Source: an uncultured Pelagibacteraceae bacterium (lineage in GTDB: Bacteria > Pseudomonadota > Alphaproteobacteria > Pelagibacterales > Pelagibacteraceae). From it: DNA of 34,750 nt. The position numbers and the translations under genes were made by a program. Numbering within the stretch: the stretch's first letter is position 1; every line of letters starts with the position of its first letter. The stretch lies in assembly GCA_902525295.1 (NCBI GenBank), contig CABZGR010000007.1, positions 1 to 34,750 on the forward strand. Direction: 5' to 3'. The notes beneath the pieces were generated by a model. It did not search any database, was not told the DNA's origin, and saw nothing but the letters and a program-made list of their open reading frames with translations. Below are positions 6,214 to 13,791 of the stretch, one piece after another.

Positions 6214-7080
6214 TTATTTAGAAGAAGATTTTAATTTTAGATAAGAGTGAATAGCTATAGTGAAAATAATTACAAGTCCACCAACTATTGTCTCTATACT
6301 CGGCTGTTCTTTGATAACTAACCAAACCCAAATGGGTCCTAAAATGGTCTCAAGAAGAAAAAACAGATTAACTTCCTCGGCAGGTATAAATCTTGGAGCA
6401 ATCGTCACCAAAACGAATGGTATTGCTACACACAAAATACACATTAAAGGTATATAAATCAGGTCTTTTTCAACTAACTCATAACTTTCAACGAAAAAGA
6501 GAGCAAATAGAGCTACTGTAAGCTTACCGACAACTGCTGAAGGTAGCAAATCTCTATCTTTTGCCGACCTGATTATTACTGCGTTGGTGGCGAGTCCAAA
6601 AGCTGTTGTTATACCCATAAGATCACCAAATAAGTTACCCATCTCTAGAGAGTCATAAAATATATATATTACAGCTACTAAAGTAATAGCTATAGCTATC
6701 CAGGTTTTCTTATCGGGAACCTCTTTTAAAAATATTGCACCAAGGATTGCTGAAAGCATAGGTGCCATCGCAATCATTATTAATGTATTTGCTACATTTG
6801 TATTTTGTATTGAAATTATAAATGTGATGTTACAAATCGAAAAACTAATAATATAAAAAATACCAGCATAACCAACATTCAAAAATGCTTTAATAAAGTT
6901 TTTTTTATAAAATATGAGAAGTCCAATTAATACAGCTACAAATGGTATCGCACCTCTATAAAACAATAATCCCCAAGTATCTATAGAAGATAATCTTATA
7001 AAAAGTGAATCTGGTGTGATAAACATCACAGCTATAAATGCAAGGGATGATCCTTTTTGCTGATTTGACAAATTTTTCAA
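6214..7080 (-). CDS. EamA/DMT-superfamily permease
   Basis: A 288-aa protein with about ten hydrophobic helices in two repeats, as in the drug/metabolite transporter superfamily (EamA domains). The first half has FYRGAIPFVAVLIG. The second has APRFIPAEEVNLFFLLETILGPIWVWL, the typical end-of-repeat E-x-x-L-x-P-x-W pattern. The likely start is a TTG immediately after the gshB TAG stop (TAGTTG, zero gap); the next ATG would remove part of helix 1. Tight coupling to gshAB makes a thiol or amino-acid-related substrate possible, but this is inference only. Confidence 0.85.
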   Translation of the reverse strand: MKNLSNQQKGSSLAFIAVMFITPDSLFIRLSSIDTWGLLFYRGAIPFVAVLIGLLIFYKKNFIKAFLNVGYAGIFYIISFSICNITFIISIQNTNVANTLIMIAMAPMLSAILGAIFLKEVPDKKTWIAIAITLVAVIYIFYDSLEMGNLFGDLMGITTAFGLATNAVIIRSAKDRDLLPSAVVGKLTVALFALFFVESYELVEKDLIYIPLMCILCVAIPFVLVTIAPRFIPAEEVNLFFLLETILGPIWVWLVIKEQPSIETIVGGLVIIFTIAIHSYLKLKSSSK

Positions 7081-8004
7081 CTATAAACCTTTCCAAAAAG
7101 TCTTAGCCAAGTTTATCTGAGATAAATCAAAATATGTTTTTATACCCGTTGGTGATGTTACATTTATATCTCCATTTAACTTTCCATCAATGAAGTCTAT
7201 TCCTGCAAAGTATATTCCGTCTTTCTTAATTTTTTTTGCAATTATATTTGAAATTTTTAGCTCTTTATTACTTAAAAATGCGATTTTAGGTTTTGCACCT
7301 TTGCTCATATTGCTCAATATTGATCCTGATTTTGGAACTCTAGATATAGCTCCGCAAACCTTACCATTTATAATAAAAACTCTTTTATCTCCAAACTTAA
7401 TTTTATTTAAAAATTTTTGACACATAATGTGACCGTGTTTTTTCAATATTTGCTTTAATTTAAGTAAATTAAGCTTCCCTGAAATAAGATTTATATCATT
7501 ACCACCATAGCTATGAATAGGTTTAATTATTATCTTTTTATGTTTTTTGAAAAATTTTTTAATTTCAATCAAATCTTTAGTAAATATTGTATCCGCCATA
7601 TAGTTTTTAAAATTTAAAGAATAAAATTTTTCTGAAATATTTCTTACTGAAGTAGGATCATTAATAATTTTTGTTTTATCTTTGATTCTATCTAGCATTA
7701 ATGTTGTAGAAATATATTCCAAGTTAAAAGGTGGATCCTGTCGGATTAAAATATATTTTGCAAAGGATAAGTCTAATTTTGATTTTTTTATAATTTTATA
7801 AAATTTCTTTTTTGAATAATCAATTTTAATAAAATATCCTTCACTTACAGTTTTTCCTCTTATATTCGATAAATTTTCTGGATAATAATAAAATAATTTA
7901 TAACCCTTGTTTTGAGCTTCATTAGCTAAAAAAATAGTAGTATCTGTTTTGATATTTATTTTTTTTAAATTATCACCTTGTATAGCAACAATTTTATTGG
8001 TCAT
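7081..8004 (-). CDS. gshB: Glutathione synthase
   Basis: ATP-grasp enzyme joining gamma-glutamylcysteine and glycine to make glutathione. The N-terminal domain has DTTIFLANEAQNKG (family: D-T-x-x-L-x-x-E-A). Then come the substrate strand ILIRQDPPFNLEY, the ATP-grasp lysine region IIIKPIHSYGG, and the end NVTSPTG with the metal-binding Asn. The length (307-310 aa) is normal. I chose the second ATG (MTNKIVAIQGDN) because it best fits the family N-terminus and gives an 11-nt overlap with gshA; the ORF-track ATG at 8013 is the alternative. The sequence is Lys/Ile-rich, as expected for the genome. Confidence 0.9.
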   Translation of the reverse strand: MTNKIVAIQGDNLKKINIKTDTTIFLANEAQNKGYKLFYYYPENLSNIRGKTVSEGYFIKIDYSKKKFYKIIKKSKLDLSFAKYILIRQDPPFNLEYISTTLMLDRIKDKTKIINDPTSVRNISEKFYSLNFKNYMADTIFTKDLIEIKKFFKKHKKIIIKPIHSYGGNDINLISGKLNLLKLKQILKKHGHIMCQKFLNKIKFGDKRVFIINGKVCGAISRVPKSGSILSNMSKGAKPKIAFLSNKELKISNIIAKKIKKDGIYFAGIDFIDGKLNGDINVTSPTGIKTYFDLSQINLAKTFWKGL

Positions 8005-9289
8005 ATAAATCATTCAAATTTTCGGAATTTGAATACTTACTTATTATATTATCAGCATTTGTTTTTTTACTTTTTACAATTTTTTCTAAGTGATCTAAAA
8101 ACTTTACTTCACTTAATTTTTTTCTATTTAAAAAGTCTCTCTTTTTTAATCCTGATTTTGATATGTCTAATAGTCTCTCTGTCCAATACGAAATATCCTT
8201 GCCCATCAAATTAGTTTTCAAGCCGTTTTTAGGGGCATTTTTATAAGCTGAAAGCACTTCATTAGCTTCCCAATTTTTAATTAAATCTAAAGCTTCTTCA
8301 AGATTTCCATAAAGTAATCCAGTGAATAGGGCAGGACCAGCACATAAACACTCCCATCCACACGCATCCATTGATCTTAATTCGATATATTGTTTTAATC
8401 TGTTCTCTGTAAATATTGTTCCTAAATGTGTATCAAGATCGTTAGTACTAGGAATTTTATTTCCAATTTCTTTAATTTCTCCATTCATAAAGTTTTTAAA
8501 TAAATATTTTTTTCCAGATATATAATTACCTTCACTTTGTAAAAATAAGATTGGATAATTCATAATATAATCTGCATATTTTTCAAAATTTACATCTTTT
8601 AAAAAAAACTCAGGCAATCCACCTCTAGATGTTTCTTGCCAAACTTTAGATCTGTAAGATAAGTATCCACTATTACTTTTTTCAACAATAGAGGAATTTG
8701 CAAAAAGTCCGATAGATATTGGAACTAAATTATTTGCCAACTTAAATTTTTTTATAAAATCTTCTTCTGAGGTATAATCTAAATTTAATTGCGTACCTGC
8801 AGTTTTATACATCATATCCAAACTTAGTTTTCCTCCAACAGGCATATCTTTGGTCATAACCTCATACCTTTTTTTTGGATTATTAGGTATATCCTCAAGT
8901 TTAGATATAGGATCATATCCAGCGCTTACTATTTTAAAATCTAATTTTTCAATTACCTGATTTAACTCAAATAAATACTCATGAGACTCAGCACAAGCTT
9001 CGTGAATATTATTTAATTTTGCTCCAGATAACTCTATTTGATTACCAGGCTCTAAAGTAATACTTTTACCATTCTTAGTTAACGCTATTGGATTTTTTTC
9101 CTCAAAAATAGGTTTCCAGCCAAACTCATATAAATTTTCAAACATTTTCTTGATTTTGGAATAATCAATTCTCGTATTTGTTTTTTTATCAAAAATAAAT
9201 TTTTCATGCTCAACTCCAATCTTTAAATTAGATTTATCCTTTGAGCCTGACTTAAAATGTTCTATTATTTGTTCCTTTGTTTCTATCAT
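7994..9289 (-). CDS. gshA: Glutamate-cysteine ligase, plant/alphaproteobacterial type
   Basis: A 431-aa first enzyme of glutathione synthesis, joining glutamate and cysteine with ATP. The IGVEHEKFIFD motif near residue 25, EPGNQIELSG near 78, and the later TENRLKQYIELRSMDACGWECLCAGP are characteristic of the GCS2 family found in plants and alphaproteobacteria (related to GshA of Rhizobium), unlike the E. coli type. Its ATG shares one base with the stop of the upstream YyaL-like gene (TAATG), and its 3' end overlaps gshB. So the three genes form a translationally coupled unit. Confidence 0.92.
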   Translation of the reverse strand: MIETKEQIIEHFKSGSKDKSNLKIGVEHEKFIFDKKTNTRIDYSKIKKMFENLYEFGWKPIFEEKNPIALTKNGKSITLEPGNQIELSGAKLNNIHEACAESHEYLFELNQVIEKLDFKIVSAGYDPISKLEDIPNNPKKRYEVMTKDMPVGGKLSLDMMYKTAGTQLNLDYTSEEDFIKKFKLANNLVPISIGLFANSSIVEKSNSGYLSYRSKVWQETSRGGLPEFFLKDVNFEKYADYIMNYPILFLQSEGNYISGKKYLFKNFMNGEIKEIGNKIPSTNDLDTHLGTIFTENRLKQYIELRSMDACGWECLCAGPALFTGLLYGNLEEALDLIKNWEANEVLSAYKNAPKNGLKTNLMGKDISYWTERLLDISKSGLKKRDFLNRKKLSEVKFLDHLEKIVKSKKTNADNIISKYSNSENLNDLYDQ

Positions 9290-11238
9290 TAGCTTATATT
9301 GTTTCTTTTTAGATAATCTTCAATTTCCTTTATATTACTTAATTTGTTAGAGCAAGTTTGATTTTTACATATAACAATTTTTGCCTCTTTTACTTCATTA
9401 TCTAGATATTTAAATGTAGCTCTAGTAAAAAAATTTTTTTGCAAATACTTTTTTATATTAGGATCTAAATTTTGCTTTCCATGAATTGTAAAAGATATAC
9501 TTTCATTACAAATATCTAATGATTTAACAAAACTAAACATTTGTGCAAAGTTTGAGTTTAAAACTTGGTGGAAACTTTTCTTTAAAATATCAATTTTTTC
9601 AAACCATGTTTTGTCACTAGTTATTATGTATAATTTATTACATAAGTTCAAATATATGCTATTTCCATTGGGTATATTGTTATCATTTAGATCTACTGGC
9701 TGAACAAAAAGGTCATTATCTAATATTTTATTTTTTTGCATTAATCCTGATTTTTTATCAAAGAAGTATTCCCAGGTTTTTATTAATATATCTTTTGCTT
9801 TTTCGATGTATATATCTTCACCGTCTAATTCATAAATAGTTATCAAGAGACTTGCATAATATACGTAATCTTCCAAAAAAGCGTCAATCTCTGTGTCTTG
9901 ATAACAATGGAAAATTTTATCTGATAAATATTTTTCCAATATATTTATACTTGATAGAGTATTTTGTTTTAAATCTTCATTATCAGTTACTAACGATGAA
10001 AAAAGGAGAGTTTCTAACAAAAAACAATTTTGATCAGTTTGAGATTTATCATCAAATAATGGTTTGGTACGTTTGTTTCTTTGATCTAATAACGTTTTTT
10101 CTGTGTTTGAGATTTCTTTAATCTCATCATCGGAAAGTTTATTATGAGTTTCTGTTAAAATATTATTACCTTCAAAATTTCCCTTTTCAGTTAAAATATA
10201 TTTTTTTGTAAATAAATTAAATTTAGAGCCCAGAATATTTTTTAGTTCTAAATAATTCCATACGTAATATTTTCCTTCAACACCATCGCTATCAGCATCA
10301 TATGCTGATCCATAAAGATCAAATTTATTTTTAAATTCTGAATTGATAAAATTTATGGTTTGCTCTAACTTTCCTTTATAATAAAGATTATTAGTTTTTT
10401 GAAAGATCTTATTTAACAATCCGATATATTGGATATTATCATAAAGCATTTTTTCAAAGTGGGGAACTATCCAATTTTCATCGACAGTATATCTTGCTAT
10501 ACCACCAGCTAGATGATCATACATTCCTTTTGAAGAAATATTGTAAAGTAAAGTTTCAACGGGTTTAAAGTATTCTTCATTTCCTGTTTTTAAATAAAAA
10601 TAAAACATTGCATCAAATAAATAAAATTGGGGAAACTTAGGAGCTCCTTTGAAACTTCCATTATCTTTATCAAGGTGCTGTATAATTTTTTCTAAAAACG
10701 GTTCTAATGGTTGATTTAATACTGCTGATCTTTGATTAATTTTACCAAATATTTCCTGCATTTGGGGCGCTTGATCAAGAATTTTTTGTCTATTTTTACT
10801 ATATACATCTGAAACATTATTAAGTACTTTTTGAAAATCTGGTCTTCCATGCATTTCTTTTGGAGGAAAATAAGTTCCACCAGTGAAAGGAACTCCATTT
10901 TCATCAAGAAACATTGATAAAGGCCAGCCTCCTTGAGTTCCTGTTAAAATAGATAAACTTCTTTGAAAAACATAATCTAAATCAGGTCTTTCTTCTCTAT
11001 CAACTTTAATGTTTATAAATTTCTCATTCATTATTTTAGCAGTTTGATCATCTTCAAAACTTTCATGTGCCATCACATGGCACCAATGACAACTTGCATA
11101 TCCAACACTAAGAAATATTGGTTTTCTCTCTTTTTTTGCTTGTTCTAAACTTTCTTTATTCCAAGCAAACCAATTTACTGGATTATCTTTGTGCTGCTTT
11201 AAATACGGACTTTTCTCTTCCTTAAGTTTATTAGTCAT
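9289..11238 (-). CDS. YyaL-like protein: thioredoxin-like domain plus six-hairpin (epimerase/GH-like) domain
   Basis: A 649-aa protein of the DUF255/YyaL (SPATA20-like) family. The N-terminal ~170 residues are a thioredoxin-like domain with the motif SCHWCHVMAHESFED containing CxxC. The preceding KSPYLKQHKDNPVNWFAW is the family signature. The rest is an (alpha/alpha)-barrel with YVVDENWIVPHFEKMLYDN-type repeats (IVPHFEKMLYDN, AYDADSDGVEGKYYVW). No biochemical role is firmly established; redox or sugar-related functions have been proposed. Coupling to gshA by a one-base overlap suggests a thiol-linked role here (inference). Confidence 0.9.
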   Translation of the reverse strand: MTNKLKEEKSPYLKQHKDNPVNWFAWNKESLEQAKKERKPIFLSVGYASCHWCHVMAHESFEDDQTAKIMNEKFINIKVDREERPDLDYVFQRSLSILTGTQGGWPLSMFLDENGVPFTGGTYFPPKEMHGRPDFQKVLNNVSDVYSKNRQKILDQAPQMQEIFGKINQRSAVLNQPLEPFLEKIIQHLDKDNGSFKGAPKFPQFYLFDAMFYFYLKTGNEEYFKPVETLLYNISSKGMYDHLAGGIARYTVDENWIVPHFEKMLYDNIQYIGLLNKIFQKTNNLYYKGKLEQTINFINSEFKNKFDLYGSAYDADSDGVEGKYYVWNYLELKNILGSKFNLFTKKYILTEKGNFEGNNILTETHNKLSDDEIKEISNTEKTLLDQRNKRTKPLFDDKSQTDQNCFLLETLLFSSLVTDNEDLKQNTLSSINILEKYLSDKIFHCYQDTEIDAFLEDYVYYASLLITIYELDGEDIYIEKAKDILIKTWEYFFDKKSGLMQKNKILDNDLFVQPVDLNDNNIPNGNSIYLNLCNKLYIITSDKTWFEKIDILKKSFHQVLNSNFAQMFSFVKSLDICNESISFTIHGKQNLDPNIKKYLQKNFFTRATFKYLDNEVKEAKIVICKNQTCSNKLSNIKEIEDYLKRNNIS

Positions 11239-11253
11239 GTTTTCTTAAAAAAA

Positions 11254-11811
11254 TTAGTGATGATAAAAAGGTTTTCTATCAAATATCTTTTTCACCATTG
11301 GTTCAAACTCTTCTAGAGACATAGATTTGTAATTAGGATCAAAAGAAGACTGGTCGTATTTTTCACAAAAATCAACAGTGTCTTGATAGTATTTGTGATC
11401 CTTGAATTTATCCCTAGCGTTTCTATCACCTCCTAAATGATGAGCACTGTAATAAGTTTGAAAAAGTCCATGGTGAAGTATTATCCAATATGTTTTTTCT
11501 GAAACATATGGTCTTATAATTGAAGCTGCATATTGAGAATGATTCATGGGTGCCAAGTCATCTCCTATGTCATGAAGTAAAGTTGCTACAACCATCTCTT
11601 CACTTTCACCATTCTTGTATGCTCTTGTTGCTGCCTGTAATGAATGTTCTAATCTAGTTATTTGATAACCCTCAAGAGTTGTAGTTTGACTTGCAAGATA
11701 TTTAAGTAATCTATCTGCAGTTTTGCGTTCAAAATTTTTTTCATACTTTTCTAATAATTCATAATCTTCTTTTGAACCATTTTTCATTTCAGTAAAATTT
11801 ACTTTTTTCAT
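11254..11811 (-). CDS. HD-domain protein resembling PhnZ/MIOX-type dinuclear iron oxygenases
   Basis: A 185-aa protein. Candidate metal ligands are H56 (LEHSLQAA), H80-D81 (LLHDIGDD), H91, H113/H114 (ILHHGLF) and an Asp near 153-158. The 24-residue spacing between the first two histidines and the LEHSLQA...LLHDIG pattern resemble the phosphonate-degrading oxygenase PhnZ and its relatives, rather than nucleotide phosphohydrolases. No PhnY-like partner lies in the window, so phosphonate use is only a possibility. The ATG shares one base with the purF stop, so it is translated with purF. Confidence 0.75.
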   Translation of the reverse strand: MKKVNFTEMKNGSKEDYELLEKYEKNFERKTADRLLKYLASQTTTLEGYQITRLEHSLQAATRAYKNGESEEMVVATLLHDIGDDLAPMNHSQYAASIIRPYVSEKTYWIILHHGLFQTYYSAHHLGGDRNARDKFKDHKYYQDTVDFCEKYDQSSFDPNYKSMSLEEFEPMVKKIFDRKPFYHH

Positions 11812-13253
11812 TAATTACTTGATCCTGTGCTTAATAAAGATAATTGTGTAACTTTATCTTCCCCAAGTTCGTCAATTATTTTTACTGGATAATCGCCAGT
11901 AAAATGATGATCAGTTAACTGAGGATACGCTTCATTTCTTTTATCAAAACCCATTCCTCGATATAAGCCATCTAAAGTTAAAAATTTAAGTGACTGTGCT
12001 TTTATAAATTCTTTTATTTCATCTACTGATTTGTTTGCTGCTAATAGTTCTTTTTTAGTAGGCGTATCAACACCATAAAAATCTGGATATTTTATTTCTG
12101 GACTAGCTATTCTAACATGAATCTCTTTAGCACCATTATCGTATAACATTTTTACAATCTTTGATGAAGTTGTCCCTCTAACTAAAGAGTCATCAACCAA
12201 AATGATTTTTTTGTTTTTTATAACCGAAACATTTGCATTTAATTTTAACTTAACACCTAAACTTCTAATTTGTTGTGATGGCTCAATAAAAGTTCGACCA
12301 ACATAATGGTTTCTTATTAAACCTAAATCAAAATTTATTTTTTTTTCTTCTGCATAACCTAATGCTGCAGCATTTCCAGAATCTGGTACAGGCACAACTA
12401 AGTCAGCATCTAAATTATCTTCTTTTGCCAATTCAGCTCCAAATTTTTTACGATATTCATAAGCTGTTTTGCCATTTAAAATACTATCTGGTCTTGAAAA
12501 ATAAATATATTCAAACACACATGGTCTTACTTTTTTTTGAGGAAATGGTTTAATACTTTGTAATTTATCATTTTCTACATAAACAATTTCACCATTTTCA
12601 ACTTCTCTGACAAACTTTGCACCTATAATATCAAACGCACATGTCTCAGATGCAAAAACATAAGAGTTTTTTAATTTTCCTATAACCAGAGGTCTAATTC
12701 CATATGGATCTCTTACCCCAATAAGAGTATTCTGTGTCATCATAACTAATGCGTATCCGCCTTGAATTTGAAATAGGGCATCAATGACCTTATCAATTGT
12801 CTTTGGTCTTTTTGATTTGGCTATAAGTTTTACTATCGTTTCTGTATCTGAGGTTGTGTAAAAGATTGAGCCTTCTTCAACCATTTTATTTCTAAGTGTT
12901 ATCGCATTTGTTAGATTTCCATTATGTGCAACTCCAATTCCACCCGAATTAGTATCAGCAAAGAATGGTTGTACATTTCTTAAAGCAGTTCCGCCAGTTG
13001 TAGAATATCTATTGTGACCTATAGCGTAATTTCCTGGCAGGTGTTTTAAAACTTTCTCATCATTAAAGTTGTCACCAACCAGACCAAATCTTTTTTCAGA
13101 GTGATATTTTTCACCATCAAATGATACAATTCCACAACCTTCTTGACCTCTATGCTGTAATGCATGAAGTCCTAAAGCAGTTAAGGTAGATGCTTCTGGA
13201 GTATTACTAATTCCAAAGACAGCACATTCCTCTTTCAATTTAGGATCATACAT
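11811..13253 (-). CDS. purF: Amidophosphoribosyltransferase
   Basis: First committed step of purine synthesis: glutamine amide transfer to PRPP. The Ntn nucleophile Cys10 follows a short propeptide (MYDPKLKEECAVFG). LQHRGQEGCGI and NRYSTTG belong to the glutaminase domain, and the PRPP loop is IILVDDSLVRGTTS. I chose the ATG nearest the nucleophile (13253) because it overlaps cvpA by 8 nt; the ORF track begins nine codons earlier at 13280. Three of the four Cys positions that bind a 4Fe-4S cluster in B. subtilis PurF appear replaced (KYPDFYGVD; QLTDHHFTGDYP), so this enzyme should lack the cluster. Confidence 0.95.
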   Translation of the reverse strand: MYDPKLKEECAVFGISNTPEASTLTALGLHALQHRGQEGCGIVSFDGEKYHSEKRFGLVGDNFNDEKVLKHLPGNYAIGHNRYSTTGGTALRNVQPFFADTNSGGIGVAHNGNLTNAITLRNKMVEEGSIFYTTSDTETIVKLIAKSKRPKTIDKVIDALFQIQGGYALVMMTQNTLIGVRDPYGIRPLVIGKLKNSYVFASETCAFDIIGAKFVREVENGEIVYVENDKLQSIKPFPQKKVRPCVFEYIYFSRPDSILNGKTAYEYRKKFGAELAKEDNLDADLVVPVPDSGNAAALGYAEEKKINFDLGLIRNHYVGRTFIEPSQQIRSLGVKLKLNANVSVIKNKKIILVDDSLVRGTTSSKIVKMLYDNGAKEIHVRIASPEIKYPDFYGVDTPTKKELLAANKSVDEIKEFIKAQSLKFLTLDGLYRGMGFDKRNEAYPQLTDHHFTGDYPVKIIDELGEDKVTQLSLLSTGSSN

Positions 13254-13791
13254 CTTGAACTTTTTCTTTAGCATCTTCATATTGTTTTTGATTTGGAAAT
13301 ACCTTTATAAGATAGATACTACCTTTTTCAACCCAAGGAAATGTAAACGAATCTTTTAAATTTAATGGCCATTTTTTGCTATCGTAGACAACATCTAGAG
13401 CTGTAAACAAACAAACAATTAAAACATAGCTTTTAGCGATTCCGAAGAAAAAACCAAAAACTTTATCGACTGATCCTAATCCTGTGTAATTAATTACTTT
13501 ACTAATTGCTTTGTTTGCTAAGAGAATAAGGAATATTATTATAATAAATAATATTACTCCTAAAATTATATCAAGAACGTATTCACTATCTAATATACCA
13601 TCAAAATATGGTTTTACTTTAGGAAATAAATAAATTGTTAAAATATAAGCCAATACCCATTTAGCAGCAGATAATAAACTTAAGACAAAACCTTTTCTAG
13701 ATCCTTGAATTAAAAAATAAATTGTTAATACAAAAAAAATATAATCAAATAATGTTACTTGTATTAAAAAATCCTGAATAGCCTCTATCAT
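13246..13791 (-). CDS. CvpA-family membrane protein
   Basis: A 181-aa inner-membrane protein with four hydrophobic segments. The first loop holds YFLIQGSRKGFVLSLLS, the CvpA family signature (R-G-x-x-x-G-x-x). VNYTGLGSVDKVFGFFFG in the middle matches the conserved L-x-x-x-D-R-x-x-G-x-x-F-G. The family is linked to colicin V production and envelope resistance; the mechanism is uncertain. It is placed just upstream of purF and overlaps it, the usual proteobacterial order. Its start shares a base with the RND gene stop. Confidence 0.88.
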   Translation of the reverse strand: MIEAIQDFLIQVTLFDYIFFVLTIYFLIQGSRKGFVLSLLSAAKWVLAYILTIYLFPKVKPYFDGILDSEYVLDIILGVILFIIIIFLILLANKAISKVINYTGLGSVDKVFGFFFGIAKSYVLIVCLFTALDVVYDSKKWPLNLKDSFTFPWVEKGSIYLIKVFPNQKQYEDAKEKVQDV

